From Lysobacter enzymogenes (GTDB lineage: Bacteria; Pseudomonadota; Gammaproteobacteria; Xanthomonadales; Xanthomonadaceae), in NCBI RefSeq assembly GCF_017355525.1, contig NZ_CP067395.1, positions 5,034,501 to 5,098,500 of the forward strand: 64,000 bases of DNA. The letters run 5' to 3'. A program made the position numbers and the translations under genes. The notes beneath the pieces are model-generated. The model made no database searches. It saw only the letters and a list, made by a program, of their open reading frames with translations, and had not been told where the DNA came from. Positions within the stretch are counted from its first letter, which is position 1; each line of letters starts with the position of its first letter. This document shows positions 37,497 through 46,307 of the stretch, piece by piece.

Positions 37497-37948
37497 GGGC
37501 TGTTTTCCTAATGCAGGTGTGCGTGCGATCTGGGACCTTGAGAACAAGGGGGAGGCCGTGCACTACCAAGAAACTGTGATCTGGAACAAAGCCGTCCGGC
37601 TGGCCGAGAAGGTTTGTCTCATTTCGGCGATGCTGCCGGACGCGGAGAAATTCGGTGTACGACTGCAACTGACGCGGGCTGCAATATCGGTTGCGAGCAA
37701 TACAGCGGAAGGATGGGCGAGGGAGTCGAAGAAAGAGCGAAGACAATTCCTGTCGATCGCGAACGGTTCCCTAGCCGAGCTGCACACCCAATTGCTGATA
37801 TGCGAGCGGGTGAAATGGCTGAACGGCGCGGACTTGTCGGAGATAAAAACTCTGATCGACGAAGTCGGTCGCATGCTAACCGTCCTGAGAAGAGCGGCCA
37901 GGCTCCCTGACCGCTCAGCTATCTCCTAACTCTTACCCGCTATCTCCT
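37464..37948. mobile_element. S23 cassette bounded by AGGAGATAGCGGG inverted repeats
   Basis: AGGAGATAGCGGG (37464-37476) and its exact complement (37936-37948) bound about 485 bases. Extra partial copies lie beside each end: GGAGCTAGGAGATAGC and TTAGGAGCTAGCG on the left, GCTATCTCCTAACTC on the right. The interior carries one antisense gene, is visibly lower in GC than both flanking nrd genes, and separates nrdA from nrdB. It looks like a small acquired cassette; the transfer mechanism is unknown. Confidence 0.6.
37558..37929 (+). CDS. Four-helix-bundle protein (S23 / 23S rRNA intervening-sequence family)
   Basis: The 123-residue product starts at a GTG with GGGGGAGG six bases upstream and reads VHYQETVIWNKAVRLAEKVC. 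It continues LQLTRAAISVASNTAEGWAR, the hallmark of the S23/IVP family (IARAAxSIxxNIAEG), then SKKERRQFLSIANGSLAELHTQL and helices ending near VLRRAARL. Family members are pentameric helical bundles, first seen inside 23S rRNA intervening sequences; function unknown. It lies on the opposite strand to nrdA and nrdB, in lower-GC DNA bounded by inverted repeats, and its final codons (AIS-stop) come from the repeat arm. Signs point to acquisition. Confidence 0.9.
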   Translation: MHYQETVIWNKAVRLAEKVCLISAMLPDAEKFGVRLQLTRAAISVASNTAEGWARESKKERRQFLSIANGSLAELHTQLLICERVKWLNGADLSEIKTLIDEVGRMLTVLRRAARLPDRSAIS

Positions 37949-37951
37949 GCC

Positions 37952-40444
37952 TTACTGGCAAGCCTCGCAGGCTTCCGGATTTTCCAGCGAGCAGGCGATC
38001 GCGTCGCTCTCGCTGTACTCCGGCTTCGGCGCCACCGGCGCGGCGGCCGGCGCGCTGACCGTGGTCTTGGCGATCTTGGTCGCCGGACGCGAACGCAGGT
38101 AATACGTGGTCTTCAGGCCCTTCTTCCACGCGTACATGTACATCGAGCTGAGCTGGCCGATGTTCGGGCTCTCGATGAACAGGTTCAACGACTGGCTTTG
38201 ATCGATGAACGCGCCGCGGTCGGCGGCCATGTCGATCAGCGAGCGCATCGGCAGTTCCCACGCGGTGCGGTAGACCTGGCGCAGCGATTCGGGAATCTCG
38301 GCGACCGACTGGATCGAGCCTTCGGCCATCTTGATCCGGTCGCGCATTTCCGGGGTCCACATGCCGAGCTTCTTGAGCTCCTCGACCAGGTACTTGTTGA
38401 CGACCAGGAAGTCGCCCGACAGGGTCTCGCGCTTGAACAGGTTCGACACCTGCGGCTCGATGCATTCGTAGCAGCCGGCGATCGAGGCGATGGTCGCGGT
38501 CGGGGCGATCGCCACCAGCAGCGAGTTGCGCAGGCCGTGCTGCTGGATGCGCGCGCGCAGCTCGGTCCAGCGCTCGGGCTGCGACGGTTCCACGCCCCAG
38601 GCTTCGAACTGCAGTTCGCCGATGCTGGCGCGGGTGTCTTCGTAGCCCGGGTGCTTGCCGTGCTCCATCGCCAGCTCGTTCGACGCCGACAGGGCGTGGA
38701 AGTAGATGGCTTCGGCGATCTCGCGGCCGAGCTTGCGCGCCGGCTCGGAGTCGAACGGCAGGCGCAGCTTGAAGAACACGTCCTGCAGGCCCATCGTGCC
38801 GAGGCCGACCGGACGCCAGCGCAGGTTGGCGCGGCGCGCGGTTTCGATCGGATAGAAGTTCAGGTCGATCACGCGGTCGAGCTGGCGCACGGCCAGGCGC
38901 ACGGTCTCGGCGAGCTTGTCGAAATCGAACGCACCCTTGCCGTCTTCGAAGATCTCGACGTGGTGCGACAGGTTGATCGAGCCGAGGTTGCACACCGCGG
39001 TCTCGTCCTGCGAGGTCACTTCGAGGATCTCGGTGCACAGGTTCGACAGGTGCACCACGTTGCCGTCGCGCAGGGTCTGGTTGCAGGCGCGGTTGGACTT
39101 GTCCTTGAAGTTCATCCAGCCGTTGCCGGTCTGCGCCAGGGTGCGCATCATCCGGCCGTAGATGTCGCGCGCCTTGACCTTCTTGACCGCCTGGCCGGCG
39201 GCTTCGGCGGCGCGGTAGGCGCGTTCGAACGACTCGCCCCACAGGTCGGTCAGCTGCGGCACCTTGGCCGGGTCGAACAGCGACCAGTCGGCGTCGGCCT
39301 CGACCCGGCGCATGAATTCGTCGGGAATCCAGTTGGCGAGGTTGAGGTTGTGGGTGCGGCGCGCTTCGTCGCCGGTGTTGTCGCGCAGTTCCAGGAACTC
39401 CTCGATGTCGGCGTGCCACGGCTCCAGGTACACGCAGGCCGCGCCCTTGCGCTTGCCGCCCTGGTTGACCGCGGCGACGGAGGCGTCGAGCGTCTTCAGC
39501 CACGGCACGATGCCGTTGGACAAACCGTTCGTCGAGCGGATCAGCGAGCCGCGCGCGCGGATGCGGGTGTAGCTCAGGCCGATGCCGCCGCTGAACTTGC
39601 TCAGTTTGGCCACGTCCATGTAGCGCTTGTAGATCGCTTCCAGCGAGTCTTCCGGCGAATCCAGCAGGAAGCAGCTCGACAGCTGCTCGTGGGTGGTGCC
39701 GGAGTTGAACAGGGTCGGCGAGGACGGGATGTAGTCGAGCTGGGCCATGCGCCGGTACAGCGCCAGCGCGTCGGACACGTCTTCGCTCAGCGCGCAGGCG
39801 ATGCGCAGGAAGAACTGCTGCGGGGTCTCGATGACGGTGCGCGCGGTCGGGTGGCGCAGCAGGTAGCGGTCGTACAGGGTGCGCAGGCCGAAGTAGTCGA
39901 ACTTGGCGTCGAGGTTGCGGTCGATCGCGTCGTTGAGCTTGCGCGCGTTGGCCTGGACGAAGTCGAGCAGGCGCTGGTTGATCAGGCCCAGGTCGAAGCC
40001 GCGCTGGACCGACTGCGAGAACGCGTGGATCTCGATCCCGGCGACTTCCTTCTCGATCACCCCGGCCAGCAGGCGCGCGGCGAGGCGGCCGTATTCGGGT
40101 TCTTCGGCGGTCAGCAGCGCGGCGGTGCGGATCGACAGTTCGTCGAGCTCGCGCGTGGTCGCGCCGTCGTACAGGCCGGAGATGGTGCGGGTGGACACGC
40201 GCATCGGGTCGACCGAGTACAAGCCTTCGGCGCAGCGGGTCACCGCGCGCACGATCTTGTTGAGGTCGACCGGCTCGCGGCGGCCGCTGCGCTTGGTCAC
40301 GCTCATCGTCAGGTTCGCGGCCGGCGGGGTCAGGGCGAAACCCGGGGCGTCCTGTGCGCTGCGTTGCGGTTTGACGTTGGCGACGGGGGCGGCGGCGGCG
40401 TCCGCGGCGGGGGCGACGGACGAATCGGTTTCTAGAGTGGTCAT
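37952..40444 (-). CDS. nrdA: Ribonucleotide reductase class Ia, large (catalytic) subunit
   Basis: Catalytic subunit reducing ribonucleoside diphosphates. The 830-residue product has a 45-residue Ala-rich lead, an ATP-cone domain (about 47-140, VTKRSGRREPVDLNKIVRAV), and the barrel with SCFLLDSPEDS, TGNGWMNFKD, the active-site SNLCTEI (Cys and Glu), and LRWRPVGLGTMGLQD. YMYAWKKGLKTTYYLR carries the radical-transfer tyrosines. The C-terminal EACEACQ supplies the swinging redox Cys pair. The ATG at 40444 is chosen over upstream frame that runs into the riboswitch. Its TAA lies four bases from the S23 cassette repeat. Confidence 0.97.
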   Translation of the reverse strand: MTTLETDSSVAPAADAAAAPVANVKPQRSAQDAPGFALTPPAANLTMSVTKRSGRREPVDLNKIVRAVTRCAEGLYSVDPMRVSTRTISGLYDGATTRELDELSIRTAALLTAEEPEYGRLAARLLAGVIEKEVAGIEIHAFSQSVQRGFDLGLINQRLLDFVQANARKLNDAIDRNLDAKFDYFGLRTLYDRYLLRHPTARTVIETPQQFFLRIACALSEDVSDALALYRRMAQLDYIPSSPTLFNSGTTHEQLSSCFLLDSPEDSLEAIYKRYMDVAKLSKFSGGIGLSYTRIRARGSLIRSTNGLSNGIVPWLKTLDASVAAVNQGGKRKGAACVYLEPWHADIEEFLELRDNTGDEARRTHNLNLANWIPDEFMRRVEADADWSLFDPAKVPQLTDLWGESFERAYRAAEAAGQAVKKVKARDIYGRMMRTLAQTGNGWMNFKDKSNRACNQTLRDGNVVHLSNLCTEILEVTSQDETAVCNLGSINLSHHVEIFEDGKGAFDFDKLAETVRLAVRQLDRVIDLNFYPIETARRANLRWRPVGLGTMGLQDVFFKLRLPFDSEPARKLGREIAEAIYFHALSASNELAMEHGKHPGYEDTRASIGELQFEAWGVEPSQPERWTELRARIQQHGLRNSLLVAIAPTATIASIAGCYECIEPQVSNLFKRETLSGDFLVVNKYLVEELKKLGMWTPEMRDRIKMAEGSIQSVAEIPESLRQVYRTAWELPMRSLIDMAADRGAFIDQSQSLNLFIESPNIGQLSSMYMYAWKKGLKTTYYLRSRPATKIAKTTVSAPAAAPVAPKPEYSESDAIACSLENPEACEACQ

Positions 40445-40734
40445 GGCATTGCTCCGGGGCGTGGGTGCACGGTGCGGAGAACGCGGACGCGCCATCGACA
40501 GCGGACCGCGATAGCGGCGTCGCCGAAGGCACGGCCGCGCCCCCGCGGGCGCGGAGCAATCGGAGCGCTGGGCTGGGTGTCGCGCGCGCCGGACCGTTCC
40601 GGGCACGTGCCGCTCCGCGCATGGCGCCGAAGCGGTCGGACGCGACGGTGGCCCCGTCGTGCCGCGACACCGGCCGGTCTTCGCTCGAAGACTCCATTGG
40701 GCCGGGACCGCGCGGTTGTGCGACGCGCGGCTGT

Positions 40735-40990
40735 CGGCAGGTCTTCGGGCTCGGGACTTGCGGAGACTAAAGAGCGCAGAGCGGTGAGCAGTGGGCGATG
40801 CCTCGCCCGTCCACTTCCCACCGTTCTGCGCTCTTGGGGCCTCCGGTTCCTTGCGGGCCGCTTCCCGGGCGTTCGTCGCGCCCAGTGCCATGACCCGTTC
40901 GTTTCCCATACCGCTGCGGGGCAGCGCCGGCTTCGGACCCCTCCGCGCGGCTGCGCGGACGGTTCCCTACCGGCTTCCCTTTTCAGCCGG
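40735..40990 (-). ncRNA. Cobalamin riboswitch upstream of nrdA
   Basis: On the minus strand: GGGAACCGTCC, a GC hairpin, GGGGTCCGAAGCCGGCGCTG, CCCCGCAGCGGTATGGGAAA, CGAACGGGTCATGGCACTGG, a GGGAAGCGGCC block and the B12-box-like CCCGAGCCCGAAGACCTGCC at 40736-40755. These match the metE element nearly base for base in the core. Between the GGGAAG block and the B12 box there is a long extra hairpin: AGAGCGCAGA near 40768 pairs with TCTGCGCTCT near 40829-40838. About 290 bases of leader follow before nrdA. Cobalamin control of class I RNR is known in other bacteria that also own a class II enzyme. Confidence 0.9.
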
Positions 40991-41148
40991 TCTCTCGACC
41001 GGCACCGACGGGCACAACATAGTGGGGTTGAGCGATTTCGTCAACGCGATATGTGGTGAGTCAGGAAGATCTGCATGGGGTGAAGGCGACCCACGCAGGG
41101 GGCCAAGGTTGGTGTAACGTGCCCGCCATAAGGATAGGGGAAAGCGTG

Positions 41149-43980
41149 ATGGAATCGCTGATTGTGTTGCTGGTCCTGGCCGTGCTGGCGGTGCCTGTGC
41201 TGCTGGTGGTGGCGCTGGTCCAGCTGAGCTCGTTGCGCGGCCGGGTGACCGGGCTGGAGCGCGAGGTGGAACGCCTGCGCCGATCGGGCGGACCGGCGCG
41301 CAGCGAGGAGACGCTGACCGACTGGATCGCGCGCGAGGCCCGCGAGGAGTCCGCGCGCGAGGCCCGCGAGGCCGCCGCGCGCAGCCAGCCCGCGAGCGCG
41401 CCGGCCGCGAGCGCGGCAGCGCCGCCTGCGCCGGCTGCGTCGCCGCCACCCCGACCCGCCGCCGCGCAACCGCCGCAACCCGCGCCGGGCCCCGCCGTGC
41501 CGCCGCCGTTGCCGCCTGCGTCCGCGGCGCCCGCTCCGGCGCCGCCCGCCGCGCCGCCGCGCCCGCAGGCTCCGCGCGCCCCGGCCGCGCCGCCGCCGCC
41601 GGATTTCGTCACCGTCGCCGCGCGCTGGGTGCGGCGCTGGTTCACCGAGGGCAACGTGCCGGTCAAGGTCGGCATGCTGGTGCTGCTGGCCGGCGTCGCC
41701 GCGCTGCTGAAGTACGCCAGCGACCAGGGCTGGGTGCGGCTGCCGATCGAACTGCGCCTGGCCGGCGTCGCCGCCGCGGCGATGGCCGCGCTGGTGTTCG
41801 GCTGGCGCCAGCGCGAGCGCAAGCGGGTGTTCGGCCTGAGCCTGCAGGGCGGCGCGATCGGCGTGCTGCTGCTGGTGGTGTTCGCCGCGTTCAAGCTGTA
41901 CGGCATGATCCCGGCCGGCGCCGCGTTCGCGCTCAGCGTGGTGCTGGTGGCCGGCACCGGCGTGCTGTCGGTGAAGCAGAACGCGCTGGCGCTGGCGGTG
42001 TTCGCGATCCTCGCCGGTTTCCTCGCGCCGATCTGGCTGTCGACCGGCTCGGGCAACCACGTCGCCTTGTTCGGTTACTACGCCGTGCTCAACGCCGGCA
42101 TCTTCGCCATCGCCTGGTGGCGGCCGTGGCGCGCGCTGAACCTGCTCGGTTTCGCCTTCACCTGGGGCATCGGAACGCTGTGGGGCGTGCTCAAGTACCG
42201 GCCCGAGCATTACTCGACCACCGAACCGTTCCTGCTGCTGTTCTTCGCGTTCTATCTGCTGATCCCGGTGCTGTACGCGCGCCGCCGCGCCGCCGGCCGC
42301 CGCGACCTGATCGACGGCTGCCTGGTGTTCGGCACGCCGCTGGTGGCGTTCACCCTGCAGGCCGGCCTGCTCGAAGGCGCGCGCATGCCGCTGGCGTTCT
42401 GCGCGCTGGGCCTGGGCGCGCTGTACGCGGCGCTGGCGTGGTGGCTGCGCCGCGATCAGCGCTTCGTCGCGCTGAGCGTGCCGTACGCCCTGCTCGCGGT
42501 CGGCTTCGCCACCCTGGCGGTGCCGCTGGCGTTGGCCGCGGAAGCCACCGCCTGCGTGTTCGCGCTGGAAGGCGCGGCGCTGGCGTGGCTGGGACTGCGC
42601 CAGCAGCGGCTGTTGCCGCAGTTGACCGGCGCGGGCCTGCAAGTGGCGGCCGCGATGGCGTTCGCCATCGGCGCCAGCGACAGCGTGTGGGAAGCGCAGC
42701 GCGCGCTGCTCAACGCCAACTTCGCCGGCGCCTTGCTGATCGCGCTGGCGGGGCTGGCCAGCGCGGCGAGCTATCGGCGCAGCGAAAACCTCAAGCCGAT
42801 CGCGCTGGTTTATTACGTCTGGGGATTGGCGTGGTGGCTGGGCGCGTTCGGCAGCCAGATCGTCGGCTTCGTCGATGCGCCGGCGCGCGTGGATGCGTGG
42901 CTGATCCTGGTCGTCGTCAGCGGCTGGATCGCCGCGGAAGCCTACGCCCGCCATGCCTGGAAGGCGCTGTCGGCGACCGCGATGCTGGCGCTGGGCTGCG
43001 GCGTCTTGTTCGCGTTCGGCCAGATCGACCGCCACGCCTGGCCGCTGCGCCACTGGGGCTGGCTGGCTTGGGCCGTCTACGCGGCGCTGGGCTGGCGCAT
43101 CCTGCAGGCGCTGCGCGAGCGCGCTCGCGGCGAACTCGCGTTCGCGCATCAAGCCTGGCTGTGGTCGTGGGCCGTGGCGCTGGGAGCCAGCCTGAGCCTG
43201 TGGCTGCGCGATGGCGGCGGCTTCGGTTCGGGTTGGATCGTCGCCGGCGCGGTGTCGCCCGCGCTGGCGATCGCCGCTGCCTGCCTGTGGCGGCCGCAGT
43301 GGATCGGCCTGCCGGTGGCGCAGCGCTTCGAGCAATGGCGCAGCGGCGCCAGCGCCGGCTTCATGCTGATTCCCGGCGCGGTCGTAGCGATCTGCCTGGT
43401 CTCCGACGCCGCGCCGCGCCCGCTGATCTGGCTGCCGTTGTTGAATCCGGCAAGCCTGACGCAATGGACCGCGCTGCTGCTGTTGGGCGCGTGGCTGGCT
43501 TCGCCGCTGGTCGGCGCCGAACTGCGCCGGCGCCGGGTGCCGCTGCTGGCGCTCGGCGGTTTCGCCCTGATCACCGTCGAGGTCTTGCGCAGCGCGCACT
43601 TCTGGGGCGGCGTGGCGTGGGACGCGTCGATGTTCCAGGCCAGCCTGGTGCAGACCAGCCTGACCGTGGTCTGGAGCGTGCTCGGCGTGGCCGGCTGGAT
43701 CGCCGGCTCGCGCCGCGGCCAGCGCGGGCTGTGGCTGGCCGGCGCGGTGCTGATGGGCGTGGTGCTGGCCAAGCTGGTGTTCGTCGACCGCGGCCATCTG
43801 GGCAATCTGCTCGGCATCGCGTCGTTCATCGCGTATGGCCTGCTATGCACCCTGGTCGGCTACTTCGCGCCGGCGCCGCCGTCGCGCGATGCGCGCGCTG
43901 ACGGCGGTTCCGAGCCCGAACCAGAACCCGATTCGACCTCCGATTCCGAACGCCCCCGCGCGCAGGACGCCTCCGCATGA
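41149..43980 (+). CDS. DUF2339 polytopic membrane protein
   Basis: Large inner-membrane protein (943 residues) of the DUF2339 family, function unknown. After an N-terminal membrane helix (residues 1-25) come a charged coiled coil (about 27-85) and an Ala/Pro linker (about 85-150). More than twenty hydrophobic segments follow, beginning WFTEGNVPVKVGMLVLLAGVAALLKYASD, the family signature region. It ends in an acidic hydrophilic tail (EPEPEPDSTSDSE). The ATG at 41149 is preceded by AGGGG; a GTG at 41146 is nearly equivalent. Its stop overlaps the next start (ATGA), and DUF2339-DUF3999 pairs recur in proteobacteria, so the products probably act together. Confidence 0.9.
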   Translation: MESLIVLLVLAVLAVPVLLVVALVQLSSLRGRVTGLEREVERLRRSGGPARSEETLTDWIAREAREESAREAREAAARSQPASAPAASAAAPPAPAASPPPRPAAAQPPQPAPGPAVPPPLPPASAAPAPAPPAAPPRPQAPRAPAAPPPPDFVTVAARWVRRWFTEGNVPVKVGMLVLLAGVAALLKYASDQGWVRLPIELRLAGVAAAAMAALVFGWRQRERKRVFGLSLQGGAIGVLLLVVFAAFKLYGMIPAGAAFALSVVLVAGTGVLSVKQNALALAVFAILAGFLAPIWLSTGSGNHVALFGYYAVLNAGIFAIAWWRPWRALNLLGFAFTWGIGTLWGVLKYRPEHYSTTEPFLLLFFAFYLLIPVLYARRRAAGRRDLIDGCLVFGTPLVAFTLQAGLLEGARMPLAFCALGLGALYAALAWWLRRDQRFVALSVPYALLAVGFATLAVPLALAAEATACVFALEGAALAWLGLRQQRLLPQLTGAGLQVAAAMAFAIGASDSVWEAQRALLNANFAGALLIALAGLASAASYRRSENLKPIALVYYVWGLAWWLGAFGSQIVGFVDAPARVDAWLILVVVSGWIAAEAYARHAWKALSATAMLALGCGVLFAFGQIDRHAWPLRHWGWLAWAVYAALGWRILQALRERARGELAFAHQAWLWSWAVALGASLSLWLRDGGGFGSGWIVAGAVSPALAIAAACLWRPQWIGLPVAQRFEQWRSGASAGFMLIPGAVVAICLVSDAAPRPLIWLPLLNPASLTQWTALLLLGAWLASPLVGAELRRRRVPLLALGGFALITVEVLRSAHFWGGVAWDASMFQASLVQTSLTVVWSVLGVAGWIAGSRRGQRGLWLAGAVLMGVVLAKLVFVDRGHLGNLLGIASFIAYGLLCTLVGYFAPAPPSRDARADGGSEPEPEPDSTSDSERPRAQDASA

Positions 43981-45347
43981 AGCCTCGTTTGTTCGTTCTC
44001 GCCCTGTTGACGCTCGCGCTGCCGCTGGCGGCCGCGCCGCGCCAGGACTACGCGCAGCAATGGCCGCTGCGACTGAGCCGCGACGACGGCGGCGCGTACC
44101 GGGTCGTGCTCGACCCGGCCGTGTACGCGCAGGCGCAAAGCGCGCAACTGCGCGACGTCGAAGTGATCGACGCCAGCGGCGCCAGCGTGCCGGCCGAGGT
44201 GTTCGCGCCCGAGCAGCCGCTGGCGCGCGCGCCGCAACGGGCGACGCTGCCGTGGTTCCCGCTGCCGGCGGCGCCGTCGGGCGGCGCGGCGCAAGGCTGG
44301 GAACTGATCAGCGAAGTCGAAACCGACGGCCGCCTGCGCCGGGTCGAGGCGCGCAGCACCGCGGGCGACGCGGCCAAGCTGCCGCAGACCGCACTGCTGA
44401 TCGACGCCAGCGCGGTGCGCGCGCCGATCCAGGCGCTGCAACTGCAATGGGCGCCGGGCGCGGCGCTGGACGCGGCGTACTCGGTCGAGGCCAGCGACGA
44501 TCTCGACCAGTGGCGCAGCGTGACGAGCAGCGGCCGGCTGGTCGACCTGGAACGCGACGGCCGGCGCTTGCAGCAGCGCCGCATCGCCTTCGACGCGGTC
44601 GGCGAACAGGCGCGCTATCTGCGCTTGACCCCGCAGGATCCGCAGCGCGCCGCGCAGATCGTCGCGGTCGAGGCCGAACTGGCCGCGGGCGCGGCCAGCG
44701 CGCCGTTGCAATGGCGCGAACTCAAGGGCGCGCGGGTCGAACTCAAGGACGGCGGCGTCGCGTTCGAATACCGCCTCGACGGCCGTTTCCCGATCCAGCA
44801 GGCCGACGTCGCGCTGCCCGGCAACCACGCGCTGCAATGGCGCCTGGACAGCCGCGACAACGAAGACGAAGGCTGGCGCGCGCAGGCGGGGCCGTGGATG
44901 GCTTACGCCGTCGGCGCGGGCGACCGTTCCGCCGCGCGCCAACTCGCCGGCGTTTCGCGCGACCGCTTGTGGCGCTTGCGCGCGAGCGGCGCGGTGCCGG
45001 GCGAGCCGGTGCTGCGCTTGGGGTATCGGCCGGAAGTGGCGGTGTTCCTGGCGCAGGGGCAGCCGCCGTATGCGTTGGTGGCCGGCAGCGCGCGCGCGGT
45101 GCGTGCGGATTCGCCGTTGGCGCAGTTGGTCGAGGCCTTGCGCAAGTCGCGCGGCGACGATTGGCGGCCGGCGGATGCGAGTTTGGGTGCGGCCAGCGAT
45201 CTGGGCGGCGCGGAAGCGTTGAAGCCCATGCCGGCCAAGCGCGATTGGAGTTCGTGGTTGTTGTGGGCGGTGTTGGTGGCCGGGGCGGTGATCGTGGCGG
45301 GGTTTGCTATGAGTTTGTTGCGAGCGGGGAAGGGGCCGGAGGCTTAG
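43977..45347 (+). CDS. DUF3999 family membrane-anchored protein
   Basis: The 456-residue product has a cleavable signal peptide (MKPRLFVLALLTLALPLAAA), then a large periplasmic region rich in beta structure with VVLDPAVYAQAQSAQLRDVEVIDASG near residue 42 and a discoidin-like RYLRLTPQDP in the middle (about 213-222). One C-terminal transmembrane helix (about 425-447, SSWLLWAVLVAGAVIVAGFAM) is followed by a short basic cytoplasmic end. It overlaps the DUF2339 gene by four bases. Role unknown; the pair may form an envelope complex. The last 300 bases use G-ending codons more strongly than the rest. Confidence 0.85.
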   Translation: MKPRLFVLALLTLALPLAAAPRQDYAQQWPLRLSRDDGGAYRVVLDPAVYAQAQSAQLRDVEVIDASGASVPAEVFAPEQPLARAPQRATLPWFPLPAAPSGGAAQGWELISEVETDGRLRRVEARSTAGDAAKLPQTALLIDASAVRAPIQALQLQWAPGAALDAAYSVEASDDLDQWRSVTSSGRLVDLERDGRRLQQRRIAFDAVGEQARYLRLTPQDPQRAAQIVAVEAELAAGAASAPLQWRELKGARVELKDGGVAFEYRLDGRFPIQQADVALPGNHALQWRLDSRDNEDEGWRAQAGPWMAYAVGAGDRSAARQLAGVSRDRLWRLRASGAVPGEPVLRLGYRPEVAVFLAQGQPPYALVAGSARAVRADSPLAQLVEALRKSRGDDWRPADASLGAASDLGGAEALKPMPAKRDWSSWLLWAVLVAGAVIVAGFAMSLLRAGKGPEA

Positions 45348-45390
45348 GCGGCGTCGTTTTGGGCTCGATGGCGTTGCCGCTGTTGCTGTG

Positions 45391-46046
45391 GTTACGAGTG
45401 ACGACAAGCGACAATCCAAAGCTTCCGTCCGCAAGCGGCCGGGTCACTTTCTTTGTCTTGCCAAAGAAAGTAACCAAAGAAAGGCGCTTTCCTTGTTTTC
45501 GAATCAAGAGCCACTAAGGTTCGATGCCTGCGCAGGGATGCGGGACAAGGGGCATCCTGCCCCGGTCCCGCACGCGCGCATCCATGCGCGCGCCCTCCGG
45601 GTCTCTGTTTGCCTGTGGCGAGTTCGGGGCGGCGGGGGGAGCCAAGAGCAACGGAAACAGCGCAGCAACGGCGACAGCAAAATCAAAATGGATTCCGGCT
45701 TTCGCCGGAACGACGAGGTTGATGTTTCGTATCGATGCCGCCGTTCCGGCGAAAGCCGGAGTTCAGTTTGCTGTTGCTGCTGAATTAGTTTTTTGCTCCC
45801 CCCGCCGCTGCGAACTCGCCACAGGCAACCGTAGACCCGAAGGGCGCGCGCATGGATGCGCGCGTGCGGGACCGGGCCAGGATGGCCCTTGTCCCGCATG
45901 CCCGCGCAAGCCACGAACGATAGTGGCTCTTGATTCGAAACAGGGTAAGCGCCTTTCTTTGGTTACTTTCTTTGGCAAGACAAAGAAAGTGACCCGGCCG
46001 CTTGCGGACGGAAGCTCTGGATTTTTGCTTGTCGTCACTCGTAGCC
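45391..46046. repeat. 656-bp interrupted palindrome with nested inner palindrome
   Basis: The left arm (45391-45643) and right arm (45795-46046) are near-identical inverted copies of about 250 bases, beginning GTTACGAGTGACGACAAGC on the left. Each arm has CACTTTCTTTG/CAAAGAAAGT stretches. The arms encode almost the same peptide on opposite strands (RDKGHPAPVPHARIHARALR versus RDKGHPGPVPHARIHARALR), which shows the symmetry. The 151-base centre holds a second inverted pair built on TTCCGGCTTTCGCCGGAA (45693-45710 and 45743-45760). It occupies most of the 960-base gap between the DUF3999 gene and pgk. No transposase is encoded. Confidence 0.9.
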
Positions 46047-46307
46047 TCGGCAAAAGCAAAAGCAGCAGAAAAAAGTTCCGGCCTTCGCAGGTAATGACGA
46101 ATCTGAGGCGAGGATCTGAAGGATCTAGGCTTCGCGCCGCCCCGGCGCTACTCACCATCGCCGCCCGCAATCGCTACCAAGCCCCACAATTCAGCCCCCA
46201 AGGTTCCCTTCGCCCCCCGCCCCCGCGACAATACCCACCCCAAGCCGCGCCCCAAGCCGGCCGCGGCCCCCGCCGCACCCCCATCCCCGCATCGCCCAGG
46301 AGGCACC

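Noticed and set aside
38198..40435. 745-codon plus-strand frame opposite nrdA
   Set aside because: Antisense of a highly conserved enzyme gene; no domain or start signal.
45388..45914. Possible small proteins on both strands of the large palindrome (with VTFFGKTKK and RDKGHP-type sequence)
   Set aside because: Near-identical peptides on opposite strands result from the inverted repeat itself. No ribosome-binding sites or family support, and such repeat-derived ORFs are a known annotation artefact.
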